Shown here in pieces: positions 45,583 to 54,695 of a stretch of 64,000 nt of DNA. A model generated the notes under the pieces. The model had not been told where the DNA came from. It did no database searches and saw only the letters and a program-made list of their open reading frames with translations. The stretch covers positions 62,001 to 126,000 of the forward strand of contig NZ_PYPS01000008.1 in assembly GCF_003027925.1 (NCBI RefSeq), read 5' to 3'. Made by a program: the position numbers and the translations under genes. This stretch comes from Micromonospora sp. RP3T. GTDB lineage: Bacteria; Actinomycetota; Actinomycetes; Mycobacteriales; Micromonosporaceae. Numbering within the stretch: the first letter of the stretch is position 1; each line of letters opens with the position of its first letter.

Positions 45583-47313
45583 TCAGCTCGTGGGGCCGGA
45601 CACCGCCCCACCGAGGGTCACCTTGAGGATCTTCTCGTTGCTGTTGTTCGGGATGCTGTCCTTGTCCCCGCCGGTGCTCGTGGTCAGCCACAGGTTGCCG
45701 TCGACCGTCGGTTCGACGGTGCGCAGCCGGAAGTACGTCCCGACGAAGTACTGCTGGAGGTTGGTGAGCGTGTTGCCGCTGATCTCCGCCCGGTACATCC
45801 GGTTACCGCGCAGGCAGGCGATGTAGAGCACGTCCCGGACGATCGCGATGCCGCTGCACGAGGCGTCGGCCACCGGGTACGTCCGGACCGGGGCCCTGAG
45901 GTTCGGGTTGGCGCAGTCGCCGGAGGTGCCCTCGCAGGCGGGCCAGCCGTAGTTGCCGCCCTTGACGATGATGTTGGTCTCGTCCATGACGTTGTTGCCG
46001 AACTCCTGCTCGAAGAGCCGGCCCTGGGAGTCGAAGGCGAGTCCCTGCGGGTTGCGGTGGCCGTAGCTCCACACGTGGTTGCCGAAGGGGTTGTCCGCCG
46101 GCACGGTGCCGTCGGGGTTGAGCCGCAGCACCTTGCCGCCCAGGTTGTCGGTGTCCTGGGCCACGTCCGGGTCCTGCCCGTCGCCGGCGGCGGCGTAGAG
46201 CTTGCCGTCGGGGCCGAAGCGCAGCCGGCCGCCGTTGTGGTACTTGTTGCGTGGGATTCCGGTGACGAGCACCTGCTCGGTGGCGGTTTGCAGCGTGCCG
46301 TCGTAGCGGATGCGCACGATCCGGTTGTCGGTCGTGGTGGTGTGGTAGATGTACAGCCAGTGGTCGGTGGTGAAGGTGGCCGAGACGGCCAGCCCGAGCA
46401 CGCCGCCCTCACCGTTGGTGCCGGCCACGTTCGGCACGGTGCCGATGCTGCGCTTGTTGGTGCCGTCCGGGTTCATGGCGACGATGTCGAACAGGTCGCG
46501 CCGGCCGTAGAGGACCGTGCCGTCGGGCAGTTGCACCAGGCCCCAGGGCAGGTCCTTCTCGGTGGTGACCACCGTGGCGCCGCAGATCGGGCTGGTGCAG
46601 CCCGAGCCGGTGTGCGCGGTGACCGGGGCGCTCGCCCCCGAGACGTTGCCCTGGGCGTCCCGTGCGGTCACGGTGTACCGGTAGTCGGTGTCGGACGTCA
46701 GCCCGGTGTCGGTGAACGTGGTCGCCGGCGGGTTGCCGGCGGTGCCGGTGGTGGAGCCGACCGCCATACCGTTGCGCAGGATGGTGTAGCCGGTGACCGC
46801 GATGTTGTCGGTGGAGGCCGACCAGGTGACTGTCACGTCCGTGCCGTTGACCGTCGCGGCCAGGATGGTCGGCGTGCTGGGCGGAGACGTGTCCTGTTGG
46901 CAGAACGGCGGGGTGACCGGGAGCGTGGAGCTGGCCTGCGAGACGTTGCCGGCGGCGTCGCGGGCGTTGACGTACCAGCCCCAGGTGACACCCTGCACGA
47001 CGCTGAGCGTGGCGGTCAGCGTCCGTCCCGAGACCGAGGTGACGAGCTGGCCGTCGTGGTAGATGTCGTAGAAGGCGACGCCGACGTTGTCCCGGGACGC
47101 GTACCAGGAGAGCGTGACGGACTGACAGGTCAGCCGGGTGCTGCGCAGGCCGGTCGGCCGGGTGGGTGGGCTGGTGTCGGCGGCGAGCCGGGCCGCCGGC
47201 CGGCTCCCGGTCACCGGCGCGGCGTTGGCCGGTACGCCGGTCAGGACGGTGCCGGCGCAGATCAGCAGGGCGAGTGGGACGCGGTGGGGGAGCTGGTGAG
47301 GAATGATCCGCAC
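45583..47313 (-). CDS. Secreted fibronectin-type III / glucose-sorbosone dehydrogenase protein
   Basis: A 576-residue exported protein. A signal peptide (about 1-32) is followed by two fibronectin type III repeats (about 45-140 and 145-240), then a six-bladed beta-propeller of the PQQ-dependent sugar dehydrogenase type (GRRDLFDIVAMNPDG, HNGGRLRFGPDGKLYAAAGDG, GHRNPQGLAFDSQGRLFEQEFG). It probably oxidises sugars at the cell surface or in the medium, with fibronectin repeats as spacers or polysaccharide-contacting modules. It marks the end of the biosynthetic cluster. A GGAAGGAAAG site precedes GTG 47313. Confidence 0.88.
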   Translation of the reverse strand: MRIIPHQLPHRVPLALLICAGTVLTGVPANAAPVTGSRPAARLAADTSPPTRPTGLRSTRLTCQSVTLSWYASRDNVGVAFYDIYHDGQLVTSVSGRTLTATLSVVQGVTWGWYVNARDAAGNVSQASSTLPVTPPFCQQDTSPPSTPTILAATVNGTDVTVTWSASTDNIAVTGYTILRNGMAVGSTTGTAGNPPATTFTDTGLTSDTDYRYTVTARDAQGNVSGASAPVTAHTGSGCTSPICGATVVTTEKDLPWGLVQLPDGTVLYGRRDLFDIVAMNPDGTNKRSIGTVPNVAGTNGEGGVLGLAVSATFTTDHWLYIYHTTTTDNRIVRIRYDGTLQTATEQVLVTGIPRNKYHNGGRLRFGPDGKLYAAAGDGQDPDVAQDTDNLGGKVLRLNPDGTVPADNPFGNHVWSYGHRNPQGLAFDSQGRLFEQEFGNNVMDETNIIVKGGNYGWPACEGTSGDCANPNLRAPVRTYPVADASCSGIAIVRDVLYIACLRGNRMYRAEISGNTLTNLQQYFVGTYFRLRTVEPTVDGNLWLTTSTGGDKDSIPNNSNEKILKVTLGGAVSGPTS

Positions 47314-47340
47314 GGGTGCTTTCCTTCCCGGGGTTCTCGG

Positions 47341-48408
47341 TCAGTACGGGTAGCCGGGGACGTTGAGTCGCACGCTGTACAGGCCGGAGTCGTTCGTCCG
47401 GCCGGAGGTGATGTAGAGGGTCTGCCGGTCGGGCCCGCCGAACGCCGCGTTTGTGGTGCCGGCACCACCGGCGCGGATCGTGCCGAGCTGCGCGCCGGCG
47501 GGCGAGTAGACGTGGATCAGCCCGTCCGAGCCGGAGGCCCAGTACACGTTGCCGGCGCAGTCGATGGTGACCCCGTCGGGACCGCCGAGGTAGTTCACGA
47601 AGACGCTGCGGGCGCCGGTGCCGCCGTCGGGCTGGACGACGTACTTGTAGATCTTGTTCTCGGAGTAGGCGCCCACGTAGAGCGTGCCGCCGTCCGGGGA
47701 GAGCGCGATGCCGTTGGGTTGCCGCAGCCGGTCGTCCACCAGCGACACCTGTCCGCCGGAGACGCGGAAGACGCTGGTACGTCCGCTCATCTGGTCGGGT
47801 CGGTTGCCGCGCTGGAAGGTGGGGTCGGTGAAGTAGACGACACCGTCGGAACGGACCGTGACGTCGTTGGGTGAGTTGAACGCCCGGCCCTGGTAGTCGG
47901 CGGCGACGATGCTGCGGGCCTGGTCGCTCAGCCGGTACGCGGAGACGTTCCGCTGGTCGTGGGTGGCGGCGATGATCTGCTGGGCGTCGGGGCTGAGCGC
48001 CAGGCCGTTGCTGCCGGCGTTGGCGATGAAGGTGTCGAAGGTCGCCGGCGGGGTGAACCGGCGGATCGTGGCGGGCTGCACGTTGTTCGGCCCGGTGCCC
48101 GCGGCCATGTCGGACATCAGCAGGTAGCCGCCGTCGGCGATCCAGACCGGCCCTTCGAGGAACGAGAACCCGCTCTGGATCTTCGTCGCGGACACGGAGC
48201 TGGCCGGCAGGGGCGAGCCGTATCCGGTGCCGCCCGGGCAGACCCCGGAGGGCGCGCCGGGTGGGCCGGCGAGCGGATTTGTGTGAACGTTAACATGAAC
48301 GGCACGCCGAGGTGCCGAGGGTGCGGGTGCGGCACCGACGGGACCCGGTGCGGGGGTGAGCGCGAGGCACAGGCCGGCGAGTGTGGCGGTGGTTGGACGC
48401 CAGTTCAT
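47341..48408 (-). CDS. Secreted SMP-30/gluconolactonase-like beta-propeller protein
   Basis: A 355-residue protein with a signal peptide (about 1-29) and an SMP-30/LRE-like propeller: FLEGPVWIADGGYLLMSD, NSPNDVTVRSDGVVYFTDPTF and GPDGVTIDCAGNVYWAS carry the expected metal-binding Glu, Asn and Asp residues. The family hydrolyses sugar lactones. Directly upstream of the sugar dehydrogenase in the same direction, it would hydrolyse the lactone that enzyme makes. ATG 48408 follows GGGAG. Confidence 0.85.
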   Translation of the reverse strand: MNWRPTTATLAGLCLALTPAPGPVGAAPAPSAPRRAVHVNVHTNPLAGPPGAPSGVCPGGTGYGSPLPASSVSATKIQSGFSFLEGPVWIADGGYLLMSDMAAGTGPNNVQPATIRRFTPPATFDTFIANAGSNGLALSPDAQQIIAATHDQRNVSAYRLSDQARSIVAADYQGRAFNSPNDVTVRSDGVVYFTDPTFQRGNRPDQMSGRTSVFRVSGGQVSLVDDRLRQPNGIALSPDGGTLYVGAYSENKIYKYVVQPDGGTGARSVFVNYLGGPDGVTIDCAGNVYWASGSDGLIHVYSPAGAQLGTIRAGGAGTTNAAFGGPDRQTLYITSGRTNDSGLYSVRLNVPGYPY

Positions 48409-48630
48409 CGGGTACTCCCATCGGTGTCGGCGAATGCGAGGCCCGTGGTTGCCAGCGAGCCGGCCTCGATCACCAAGGGCTGCTATTGACATGCATCGAT
48501 GTTTACGTGACGCAGCTTAGGCGAGAAAGCGGCGCCCCGCATCAGATCCCCACGATCACTTCGGCACATGCCCCGAAGGCGCCCGATGGCGCCTGACCGG
48601 GTCGGTGAGGGCCCGCGGTGGTGTGACCGG
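48409..48630. other. Upstream region of the SMP-30-like gene
   Basis: No gene seen. It must hold the promoter of the leftward SMP-30/sugar dehydrogenase pair. An AT-richer patch TTGACATGCATCGATG lies at about 48486-48501, but I cannot assign promoter boxes. Confidence 0.4.
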
Positions 48631-48847
48631 CTACGACGTGCGCCGGGCGATGCCGCCGGCACCGCCCGGCGTGACCGTGCGGACGGCACCGGCCGGGACT
48701 CCGTCCTGTCGGCGGTAGAGGCCGCGCAGCAGGGAAATCTCGGCACCGTGATGGATCAGCTCCCGGGTTGACGGGCAGGATTCCGTTCACCATGGAAAAC
48801 CGCTCGGGACCTCCGGCGGGTGGATTTTCCAGGTCGGCGTAGGACAA
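48631..48847 (-). pseudogene. DinB-family protein remnant, frameshifted
   Basis: The reverse strand reads SYADLENPP...ERFSMVNGILPVN in one frame and then RELIHHGAEISLLRGLYRR in the next, ending at TAG 48631-48633. The second part is the characteristic C terminus of DinB-fold proteins. One extra C in GTCAACCCGGGAG breaks the frame; removing it gives VNRELIHHG. Upstream the frame meets a stop (TGA) within about 10 codons, so the N-terminal two thirds are missing. It is a decayed gene end, not a functional CDS. Confidence 0.65.
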
Positions 48848-48988
48848 CCCTGATCCTGGACTTCAAATATGCGCGGCAGAGGCCAGCGTGACGGCGACGT
48901 CCGTCCAGAATGACGCGGCGCCGCACCAATCCCGGATCAGCGTCCTCGCAGCCCACCTTCATCGGCGATGAGCCCCTTGACGACGGCA
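48848..48988. other. Gap upstream of the DinB remnant
   Basis: No gene or clear signal is seen. Together with the DinB remnant and the 222 bases after it, this makes a roughly 630-base stretch without an intact gene. Confidence 0.4.
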
Positions 48989-49020
48989 CCCGCCGGGTGC
49001 GTGGCGACGCACCCGGCGGG
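48989..49020. terminator. Hairpin after the protease gene
   Basis: An exact 14-base stem CCCGCCGGGTGCGT / ACGCACCCGGCGGG with loop GGCG lies just past the stop of the leftward protease gene. It is a likely terminator. Confidence 0.65.
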
Positions 49021-49034
49021 CAGCTCCGGCAGGA

Positions 49035-50084
49035 TCAGGCAGAGATGTTGCGAACGGTGTTGTAGAGGTTCGCCACCTGGTTGCCGTAGTACGGCGAATA
49101 CATGTACTGCGGAAGGTTGTTGTACTTGAAGTCGTTGTGTCCGTTGATGAGGCCCCAGTTGCCGTCGAACGCCATGAGCCAGGGGCCACCCGAGGAACCA
49201 CCGGTCATGTAGTTCGTCATGTAGATGGTGCCACCGCCACCATCGTAGGTCGGACCGTTCTCGGCCCAGAGGGTCTGCCCGTTGAACGGGGAGGCCTGCG
49301 GGTATCCGAAGGCGTAGTCGTACTGGCCGACCGCCTGGTTCCAGGCGATGCCCTGGCCACCGAGGTAGTCGGTGATCCGCCAGCCGTTGACCCGTCCGAT
49401 GACCGCCGAGCCGACGTCGTTGGCGAAGTCGGCGTTGTTGTTGTACCAGGCGCTGGTGGTCCAGAGCCCCGTGGCGTACCAGTAGCCGTACGGTGCCGAG
49501 CCGTTGACGTAGTTCGGGACGAAGGCCCAGTTCGTGGCCCACTGGAGGTTGCCGGTCATGCAGTGCCCGGCGCTCCACACCGAGGACTTGCCCTCGGTGT
49601 TCACGACCGCGGCCGAGCAGACGTAGTTGAGGCCGCTGAGCGTGAAGAAGACCTTGCCGGTGGTCCGGGCGGTCGGGTGCCCGACCGGGTATGCCGGGTC
49701 GTAGGCGTTGGTGCCCATCTCGGGCAGGTCAGCTCGGGGCGTGGTCGCGGGCGGCGCCGGCGCCACCCGGCCCGTCGCGCCCTGCGGACGGCTCGCGGCG
49801 CCGGTGAACTGGCCGGGGCGAGCGTTCTTCACCGCCGGGATCTCGCTCTCCGGCAGCGCCGCGCGCATCCGATCCGGGGTCCAGTAGGCGGCCAGCGCGG
49901 CGGCGCGGGCGTCGACGCCGGTGCCGTGGGCGGTGCGGGCGACCTCGGGGCTCAGTTGCGCGACGACGCCGACGACGCCCTTGTCGGACGTGTCGGGCTT
50001 CGCCTGGGCGGCGCCCGCGGTGGTGAGCGTCACCGCTGACAACGCGGTGAGCAGCGCGAGGCCGCTCAGCAGTCTCCGGGACAT
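49035..50084 (-). CDS. Secreted trypsin-fold serine protease
   Basis: A 349-residue exported protease. A signal peptide (about 1-28) is followed by a propeptide-like segment rich in Ala/Pro to about 120, then a chymotrypsin-fold domain with His174 (WSAGHC), an Asp near 223 (ANDVGSAV) and the nucleophile Ser298 in GGSSGGPW. It resembles glutamyl-endopeptidase-like V8/S1 proteases of actinomycetes. Cleavage specificity cannot be read. It has no biosynthetic context. Confidence 0.88.
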   Translation of the reverse strand: MSRRLLSGLALLTALSAVTLTTAGAAQAKPDTSDKGVVGVVAQLSPEVARTAHGTGVDARAAALAAYWTPDRMRAALPESEIPAVKNARPGQFTGAASRPQGATGRVAPAPPATTPRADLPEMGTNAYDPAYPVGHPTARTTGKVFFTLSGLNYVCSAAVVNTEGKSSVWSAGHCMTGNLQWATNWAFVPNYVNGSAPYGYWYATGLWTTSAWYNNNADFANDVGSAVIGRVNGWRITDYLGGQGIAWNQAVGQYDYAFGYPQASPFNGQTLWAENGPTYDGGGGTIYMTNYMTGGSSGGPWLMAFDGNWGLINGHNDFKYNNLPQYMYSPYYGNQVANLYNTVRNISA

Positions 50085-50586
50085 TCTCCCTGCCTCTCCG
50101 GGTGGGGTGTGGGGGAGACAGAAAGATACGACGGAAAAGCGTGACAGCGGTCATCAAAATGCGCCGGATGACACCTGGAGGAAGATGTCGCCAAGCGAGC
50201 AAACATTGACCTGCATGACTGAGTTGGGTGAAGCGGTGCTACTCCCGACATTACGCCAAACAAAGCAGGGCAGAATTAATATCAACGTCATCAGCCGTTA
50301 TAGAGCGGGTCTCCGGTGGTGCTTGGCCGGCCGTGACGATCCCGACGAGTTGAAGCGGTTGGCGTGTCCGTCGACCCCGCCGCCGCATCGGCTTTCGTGG
50401 GATGGCGGCACGCCGCAATTCCCGACCAGCGTGGTGTTTGTCGTTATCGGGTTAGTACTGAGCATCGGCTGCGTGTGCCGGCGCCGATGTCTGATAAACA
50501 CATTGATTCTGGTCATCTGCCTACGGATCAGAACGGCGGCGAGTCGGGTCCGTTGGCCGGCATGGGCGAGCAGGGTGCCGAAAAAC
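50085..50586. other. Gene-free region upstream of the protease
   Basis: About 500 bases without a believable gene on either strand. Parts (about 50200-50300 and 50430-50520) are much less GC-rich than the rest of the window, for example around CAGAATTAATATCAACG. The protease promoter lies at its left end. It could be degraded foreign DNA; nothing recognisable remains. Confidence 0.5.
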
Positions 50587-50625
50587 GGTGCCCGGGTGGC
50601 CTCGGTGCGTGGTCGCCCGGGCACC
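50587..50625 (-). terminator. Rho-independent terminator of the hydrolase gene
   Basis: GGTGCCCGGG (50587-50596) pairs exactly with CCCGGGCACC (50616-50625). Read on the reverse strand, the stem is followed by GTTTTTCGG, giving a T-run in the right place for the leftward hydrolase gene. It is the best classical terminator in the window. Confidence 0.75.
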
Positions 50626-50630
50626 GCGAG

Positions 50631-51374
50631 CTATGCGGCCGGTCTGGCCTGGTGCAGGATCTGGGCCAGCTCGGCCGGTCGGCTGAGCATCGGCCAGTGC
50701 CACGTCGGCAGTTCCTCGTACCGCCACGAGTCGCCGGCCAGGTGCCGGCACAGCGGCACGGTGGCGGCCATCCCGCGTGCCTGCTCGGCGGTGAAGCTCG
50801 ACAGCACGCCGAGGCGGGGCAGCTTCTCCCACGCCCCGGTGAGCCGTACCGGGGTGGTGGCGGTCGCCCACGGTTGGGCCACCGACCGCTCACGGAGCAG
50901 TGTGACGACCGATTCGTCCACATCTGCTGCTCCCGCCGCCAGGTCGGCCCAGGGCGGGGGAGGCAGCCGCCAGCCGTCGCCGTGTTCGGCGACCACCGCC
51001 GCGTTGCGTTCCCGCTCCTGGGGTGGGTTGAAGTCGTCGTTCGCCGCCCCGTCGGGCAGCGGGCCGGTGTCGACGAAGACCAGTTGGGCGATCCGGTCGG
51101 TCATGCGGTCAGCGGCGGCTGTCGTCACGACCGCGCCGGCGTAGCTGTGCCCGACGAGGACCACGTCGTGCAGGTCCTCGTAACGCAGCAGGTTGACCAC
51201 GTCGGTGACGTGGACGTCGAGGTCGGTGTCCGGGCGGGCCAGGTGGGCGCGTTCGCCCAGTCCGGTCAGGCTCAGCGGGTACACCTCGTGGCCGTACCCA
51301 CGCAGCGCGGTGGTGACCGGGCGCCAGGCCCACGCGCCGAGCCAGAACCCGGGAACCAGTACGAATGTCGTCAT
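50631..51374 (-). CDS. Alpha/beta hydrolase
   Basis: A 247-residue hydrolase of the EstC/hydroxynitrile-lyase-like type: VLVPGFWLGAWAWRPV at the oxyanion region, nucleophile Ser77 in GHSYAG, an acidic residue in FVDTGPLP and a C-terminal His in LPTWHWPM. ATG 51374 is used here; GTG 51383 is an alternative start three codons upstream. It is divergent from a WYL-type regulator 57 bases away, which probably controls it. The substrate is unknown. Confidence 0.85.
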   Translation of the reverse strand: MTTFVLVPGFWLGAWAWRPVTTALRGYGHEVYPLSLTGLGERAHLARPDTDLDVHVTDVVNLLRYEDLHDVVLVGHSYAGAVVTTAAADRMTDRIAQLVFVDTGPLPDGAANDDFNPPQERERNAAVVAEHGDGWRLPPPPWADLAAGAADVDESVVTLLRERSVAQPWATATTPVRLTGAWEKLPRLGVLSSFTAEQARGMAATVPLCRHLAGDSWRYEELPTWHWPMLSRPAELAQILHQARPAA

Positions 51375-51430
51375 GCCGTGCACGCTACGATCAATACCGG
51401 ACAGATTCCGCCCGGATGAGGAGGTCGATT

Positions 51431-52393
51431 TTGACCCGGCCCACCGCCCGTGTCCTGGCGTTGCTGGAGATCCTCCAGGCCGGCGGCGGCTTCACCGTCG
51501 CTGATCTGGCCGGTCGGCTGGGCGTCGACGAGCGCACGGTCCGCCGCTACGCCGCGCACCTCGCCGACCTCGGCATCCCGGTCGAGGCCCGGCGCGGTCG
51601 CTACGGCGGGTACCGGCTCGCGCCCGGATACAAGCTGCCGCCACTCATGCTCACCGACGAGGAGGCGGTCGCCGTCGTGCTCGGGCTCGTCGCCGCGACC
51701 CGGGCCGGGCTGGTCACCGCCGAAGGCGCGGCCGCCGAGAGCGCGACCGCGAAGATCCGCCGGGTACTGCCGGCCGTCCTCGCCCGGCGGATCGACTCGC
51801 TGCTGGACACCGTGGACTTCACCGCACCGGTCCGGAAGCCCGCCCCGCCCGGCATCGAGGTGCTGCTGGTGCTCGCCGAAGCGGCCCGACACCAGCAACC
51901 GGTGAGCATCACCTACACCAGCTGGCACGGCCGGGCCGGCGAGCGGCAGCTCGACCCGTACGGGCTGGTCTTCCACGCCGGCCGGTGGTACGTCACCGGT
52001 CACGACCACGACCGCCGGGCGGTACGCACGTTCCGGCTCGACCGCATCGGGACGGCCCGCCCCACCCAGGGCCGGTTCGACATTCCGGCCGGCTTCGACC
52101 CCACCACACAGGTCCTTTCCGGTCTGGCAGCCGTGCCGTACGCGCACGAGATGTCCGTGCTGCTGCACACCAGTCTGGAGCAGGCACAGCGACGGATCCC
52201 ACCGTCGGTCGGCACGCTCACCGAGGTGCCCGACGGCGTACGCCTCACCACCCGGGTCGAACGGCTCGACGGTGCGGCACAGATGCTCGCCGGGCTCGGC
52301 TGGTCCTTCACGATCGACCGACCGGACGAACTCAAGAACAAGGTGCGGGCGCTGGCCGCCCGACTGCTCACCGCCGCCAACGCCGGAGGGTAG
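51431..52393 (+). CDS. DeoR/YafY-type HTH-WYL transcriptional regulator
   Basis: A 320-residue regulator. The N-terminal helix-turn-helix (FTVADLAGRLGVDERTVRRY, about 16-35) is followed by RGRYGGYRL, and a WYL domain from about 150 (VSITYTSWHGRAGERQLDPYGLVFHAGRWYVTGHD) that senses ligands, plus a C-terminal WCX-like part. TTG 51431 has AGGAGG six bases upstream; ATG 51416 is an alternative, but the ribosome site lies inside it. It is probably the regulator of the divergent hydrolase. Confidence 0.87.
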   Translation: MTRPTARVLALLEILQAGGGFTVADLAGRLGVDERTVRRYAAHLADLGIPVEARRGRYGGYRLAPGYKLPPLMLTDEEAVAVVLGLVAATRAGLVTAEGAAAESATAKIRRVLPAVLARRIDSLLDTVDFTAPVRKPAPPGIEVLLVLAEAARHQQPVSITYTSWHGRAGERQLDPYGLVFHAGRWYVTGHDHDRRAVRTFRLDRIGTARPTQGRFDIPAGFDPTTQVLSGLAAVPYAHEMSVLLHTSLEQAQRRIPPSVGTLTEVPDGVRLTTRVERLDGAAQMLAGLGWSFTIDRPDELKNKVRALAARLLTAANAGG

Positions 52394-52471
52394 ACAGTTC
52401 CCGGCGGTGAAGCGTCGATTCCGGGTGCCACACGTCCGCGTCCGACGCGAAGGCGCGCGTACCGCGCAAGC

Positions 52472-54013
52472 TCACCAGCGGCGGCTGCCGGGCCGACGGC
52501 CGGCGCCGGTCGCGGACGGCCGGCCGACCGGTGCTGTCGGTGGTGTGTCCAGCGCACAGTGCACCAGGTGCGTGGTCGGGACCGCGCCGGCCGCGCCGGT
52601 CGTCCGGCGGATGGTCAGCGCCGCGAGCAGTCCACCGGCCAGGCACAGGGTCGCGCAGATCAGCACCGCCGTGTGGAAACCGGCGGAGAACCGGGCCGGC
52701 TGTTGCCACTCACCGCCGGTGATGCCGGCGGCCGCGGGCAGTACCGCGACGGCGATCAAGCCGGCGGCACGGGCGACGTCGTTGTTGACCGCCGAGGCGA
52801 TGCCGGCCTGGTGGGCCGGCGCCGCGTCGAGCGCGGTCGCGGTCAGCGGGGCCACCGTGGTGGCCAGGCCCAACCCGAACACGATCACCGCCGGCAGGAC
52901 CTGGGCGGCGTACGTGCCGCCGGGGCCGACGCGCACGAGCAGGGCCAGGCCGACACCGACCAGCACCGGGCCGACGCTCATCTGCACGCGCGGGCCGATG
53001 CGGGCCGCGAGCGCGCCGGAACGCCCCGACAACAGCAGCATGATGAACGTGACCGGCAGCAGCGCGATGCCGGACTGCAACGGCGTGTACCCGCTCACCT
53101 GCTGCAACTGGATGGGCAGCAGGAACAGGGCGCCGCCGAGCGCACCGTAGACGATGAAGGTGATCGCGTTGGTGGCACTGAACCGCACCGAGCGGAACAA
53201 TCCGAGGGGCAGCATCGGCGTCGCCGAGCGGTGTTCCCAGGCCAGGAAGCCGGCCAGCGCCGCCGCGCCACCGACCACCGAGGCCAGCACCACGGGGTGC
53301 GTCCAGCCGGCGCTCGGCCCCTGGATCAGCCCGTAGGTCAGGCCGACCAGCCCCACTGTGACAAGTGCGCCGCCGGTGGCGTCGATGCTGCCGACGGCGT
53401 TCCGGTCACGAGACTCGGGTACGTGCCGCAGCGCCACGGCCACGACCAGCGCGGCGAGCGGCAGGTTGATCAGGAAGATCAGCCGCCACGACCCTACGGC
53501 GACCAGCCAGCCGCCCACGAACGGGCCGACCGCGGTCGCCACGCCGCCCAGGCCGGACCAGGCGCCGATCGCGCGGCTGCGGTCGGCCGGCGTGAAGGCG
53601 GCCTGCAGGATGGCCAGGCTGCCCGGGGTCAGCAGGGCGGCTCCGACGCCCTGCAGCGCACGCATCGCCACCAGCATCCCGGCGGTGGGCGCGACGGCGC
53701 ACAACAGCGACGCGACAGCGAACCACACCACCCCGACGACGAACACCCGCCGCCGCCCGTACCGGTCTCCCAGTGCCCCGGCGACCAGCAGCAACCCGGC
53801 CAGGGTCAGCGTGTAGCCGATGACCACCCACTGCAACGTGGCCAGCCCGGCCTCGAACTCCCGGCCGATCGCTGGCAGCGCGATACCGACCACTGTCGCG
53901 TCGATCGAGGCCATCGCGGACCCGAGCACCGTTGCGGCCACCGTCCACCGCCCGGACGCGCTCGAAAACGTCAGGCCCGACTCGGCCCCGGATGCCCTCA
54001 CTGCCGGATCCAC
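52472..54013 (-). CDS. DHA2-family MFS drug exporter (14 TM)
   Basis: A 513-residue transporter with about 14 hydrophobic segments, the DHA2 motif GDRYGRRRVF after helix 2 and the antiporter motif near AVGPFVGGWL. ASIDATVVGIALPAI in helix 1 is typical of multidrug and antibiotic exporters. GTG 54013 has a GGGAG site. It is convergent with the WYL regulator and 8.5 kb from the NRPS cluster, so a link to the product is unproven. Confidence 0.87.
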   Translation of the reverse strand: MDPAVRASGAESGLTFSSASGRWTVAATVLGSAMASIDATVVGIALPAIGREFEAGLATLQWVVIGYTLTLAGLLLVAGALGDRYGRRRVFVVGVVWFAVASLLCAVAPTAGMLVAMRALQGVGAALLTPGSLAILQAAFTPADRSRAIGAWSGLGGVATAVGPFVGGWLVAVGSWRLIFLINLPLAALVVAVALRHVPESRDRNAVGSIDATGGALVTVGLVGLTYGLIQGPSAGWTHPVVLASVVGGAAALAGFLAWEHRSATPMLPLGLFRSVRFSATNAITFIVYGALGGALFLLPIQLQQVSGYTPLQSGIALLPVTFIMLLLSGRSGALAARIGPRVQMSVGPVLVGVGLALLVRVGPGGTYAAQVLPAVIVFGLGLATTVAPLTATALDAAPAHQAGIASAVNNDVARAAGLIAVAVLPAAAGITGGEWQQPARFSAGFHTAVLICATLCLAGGLLAALTIRRTTGAAGAVPTTHLVHCALDTPPTAPVGRPSATGAGRRPGSRRW

Positions 54014-54091
54014 GATGCAACTCCCCTGGCGGCGGAGTGGTCGCCGGTAACGCCGGTGTCTGCCTGATGCTGTCAGGACGACACGGCGGCG

Positions 54092-54682
54092 TCACCCCTC
54101 ATGCCGGTGTGCTCGTGGCGCTGGCGGGGGAGATGCAGCGGCGATGGCTGCGGTGTGCCGTTGGATGAACCTGACGCGTGAGGCGATGTCGCTTCGGGGC
54201 AGGGTGTGGAGTTCGTAGCCGTGTTGGGTGTAGGCGGCGACCACCGCGTCATGGGTATGCACGGCTTCGGCGAAGTCTTGGTGTCGTTCGTTGTCGGTGG
54301 TGTAGATCTGCGGCCAGGGCGGGGCGACGAACACACGGTGGTGGTAGCGGAACAGCCGTGCTGCGGCTGTCACGTGCGCGGGGACGGGCTGGCCGAGTAG
54401 GAGGTGGTAGCCGACGAGGTCCGGGATTCCGCGGTCGAAGAAGACGGGTCCGGGATGCCGGCTGGCTTGGCGGTAGGAGCGGATCTCCCAGCTGAGCATG
54501 ACCTCGGCGAACAGTCGTGAGTCCCCGGTGTGCAGCGCATGGCCGCCGATCGACAGCTGGTCCTGGATGATCTGTCGCCCCGCTTCGTCAACGCAGGCGT
54601 GACCGGCACGCCGCAAGCTGTCGATCAGCGTGGTCTTGCCGGCTCCGGGGCCGCCGGTAATGACGATGTACCTGCTGCTCAC
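54092..54682 (-). CDS. P-loop NTPase (AAA_28-like)
   Basis: A 196-residue ATPase with Walker A GGPGAGKTT (residues 10-18), DEAGRQIIQDQ and FFDRGIPD, a kinase-like Asp-Arg segment of the AAA_28/NadR-kinase type. It is likely a small nucleotide or metabolite kinase. It follows a methyltransferase on the same strand with a 13-base gap, so they may be co-expressed. The substrate cannot be inferred. Confidence 0.8.
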   Translation of the reverse strand: MSSRYIVITGGPGAGKTTLIDSLRRAGHACVDEAGRQIIQDQLSIGGHALHTGDSRLFAEVMLSWEIRSYRQASRHPGPVFFDRGIPDLVGYHLLLGQPVPAHVTAAARLFRYHHRVFVAPPWPQIYTTDNERHQDFAEAVHTHDAVVAAYTQHGYELHTLPRSDIASRVRFIQRHTAAIAAASPPPAPRAHRHEG

Positions 54683-54695
54683 GTCGTCCCCTCTG

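Noticed and set aside
44218..47874. A 1218-codon open frame crossing several genes
   Set aside because: It runs antisense through two SDR genes and a sugar dehydrogenase with all catalytic motifs on the other strand; the translation is unstructured.
48275..48300. Near-palindrome around GAACGTTAACATGAAC
   Set aside because: It lies inside the coding sequence of the SMP-30-like protein and reflects the repeated codons of a VHVNVHTN segment, not an operator.
48568..48771. A 67-codon forward frame in the gap before the protease
   Set aside because: It is antisense to the DinB remnant, whose peptide is recognisable; the forward peptide is not.
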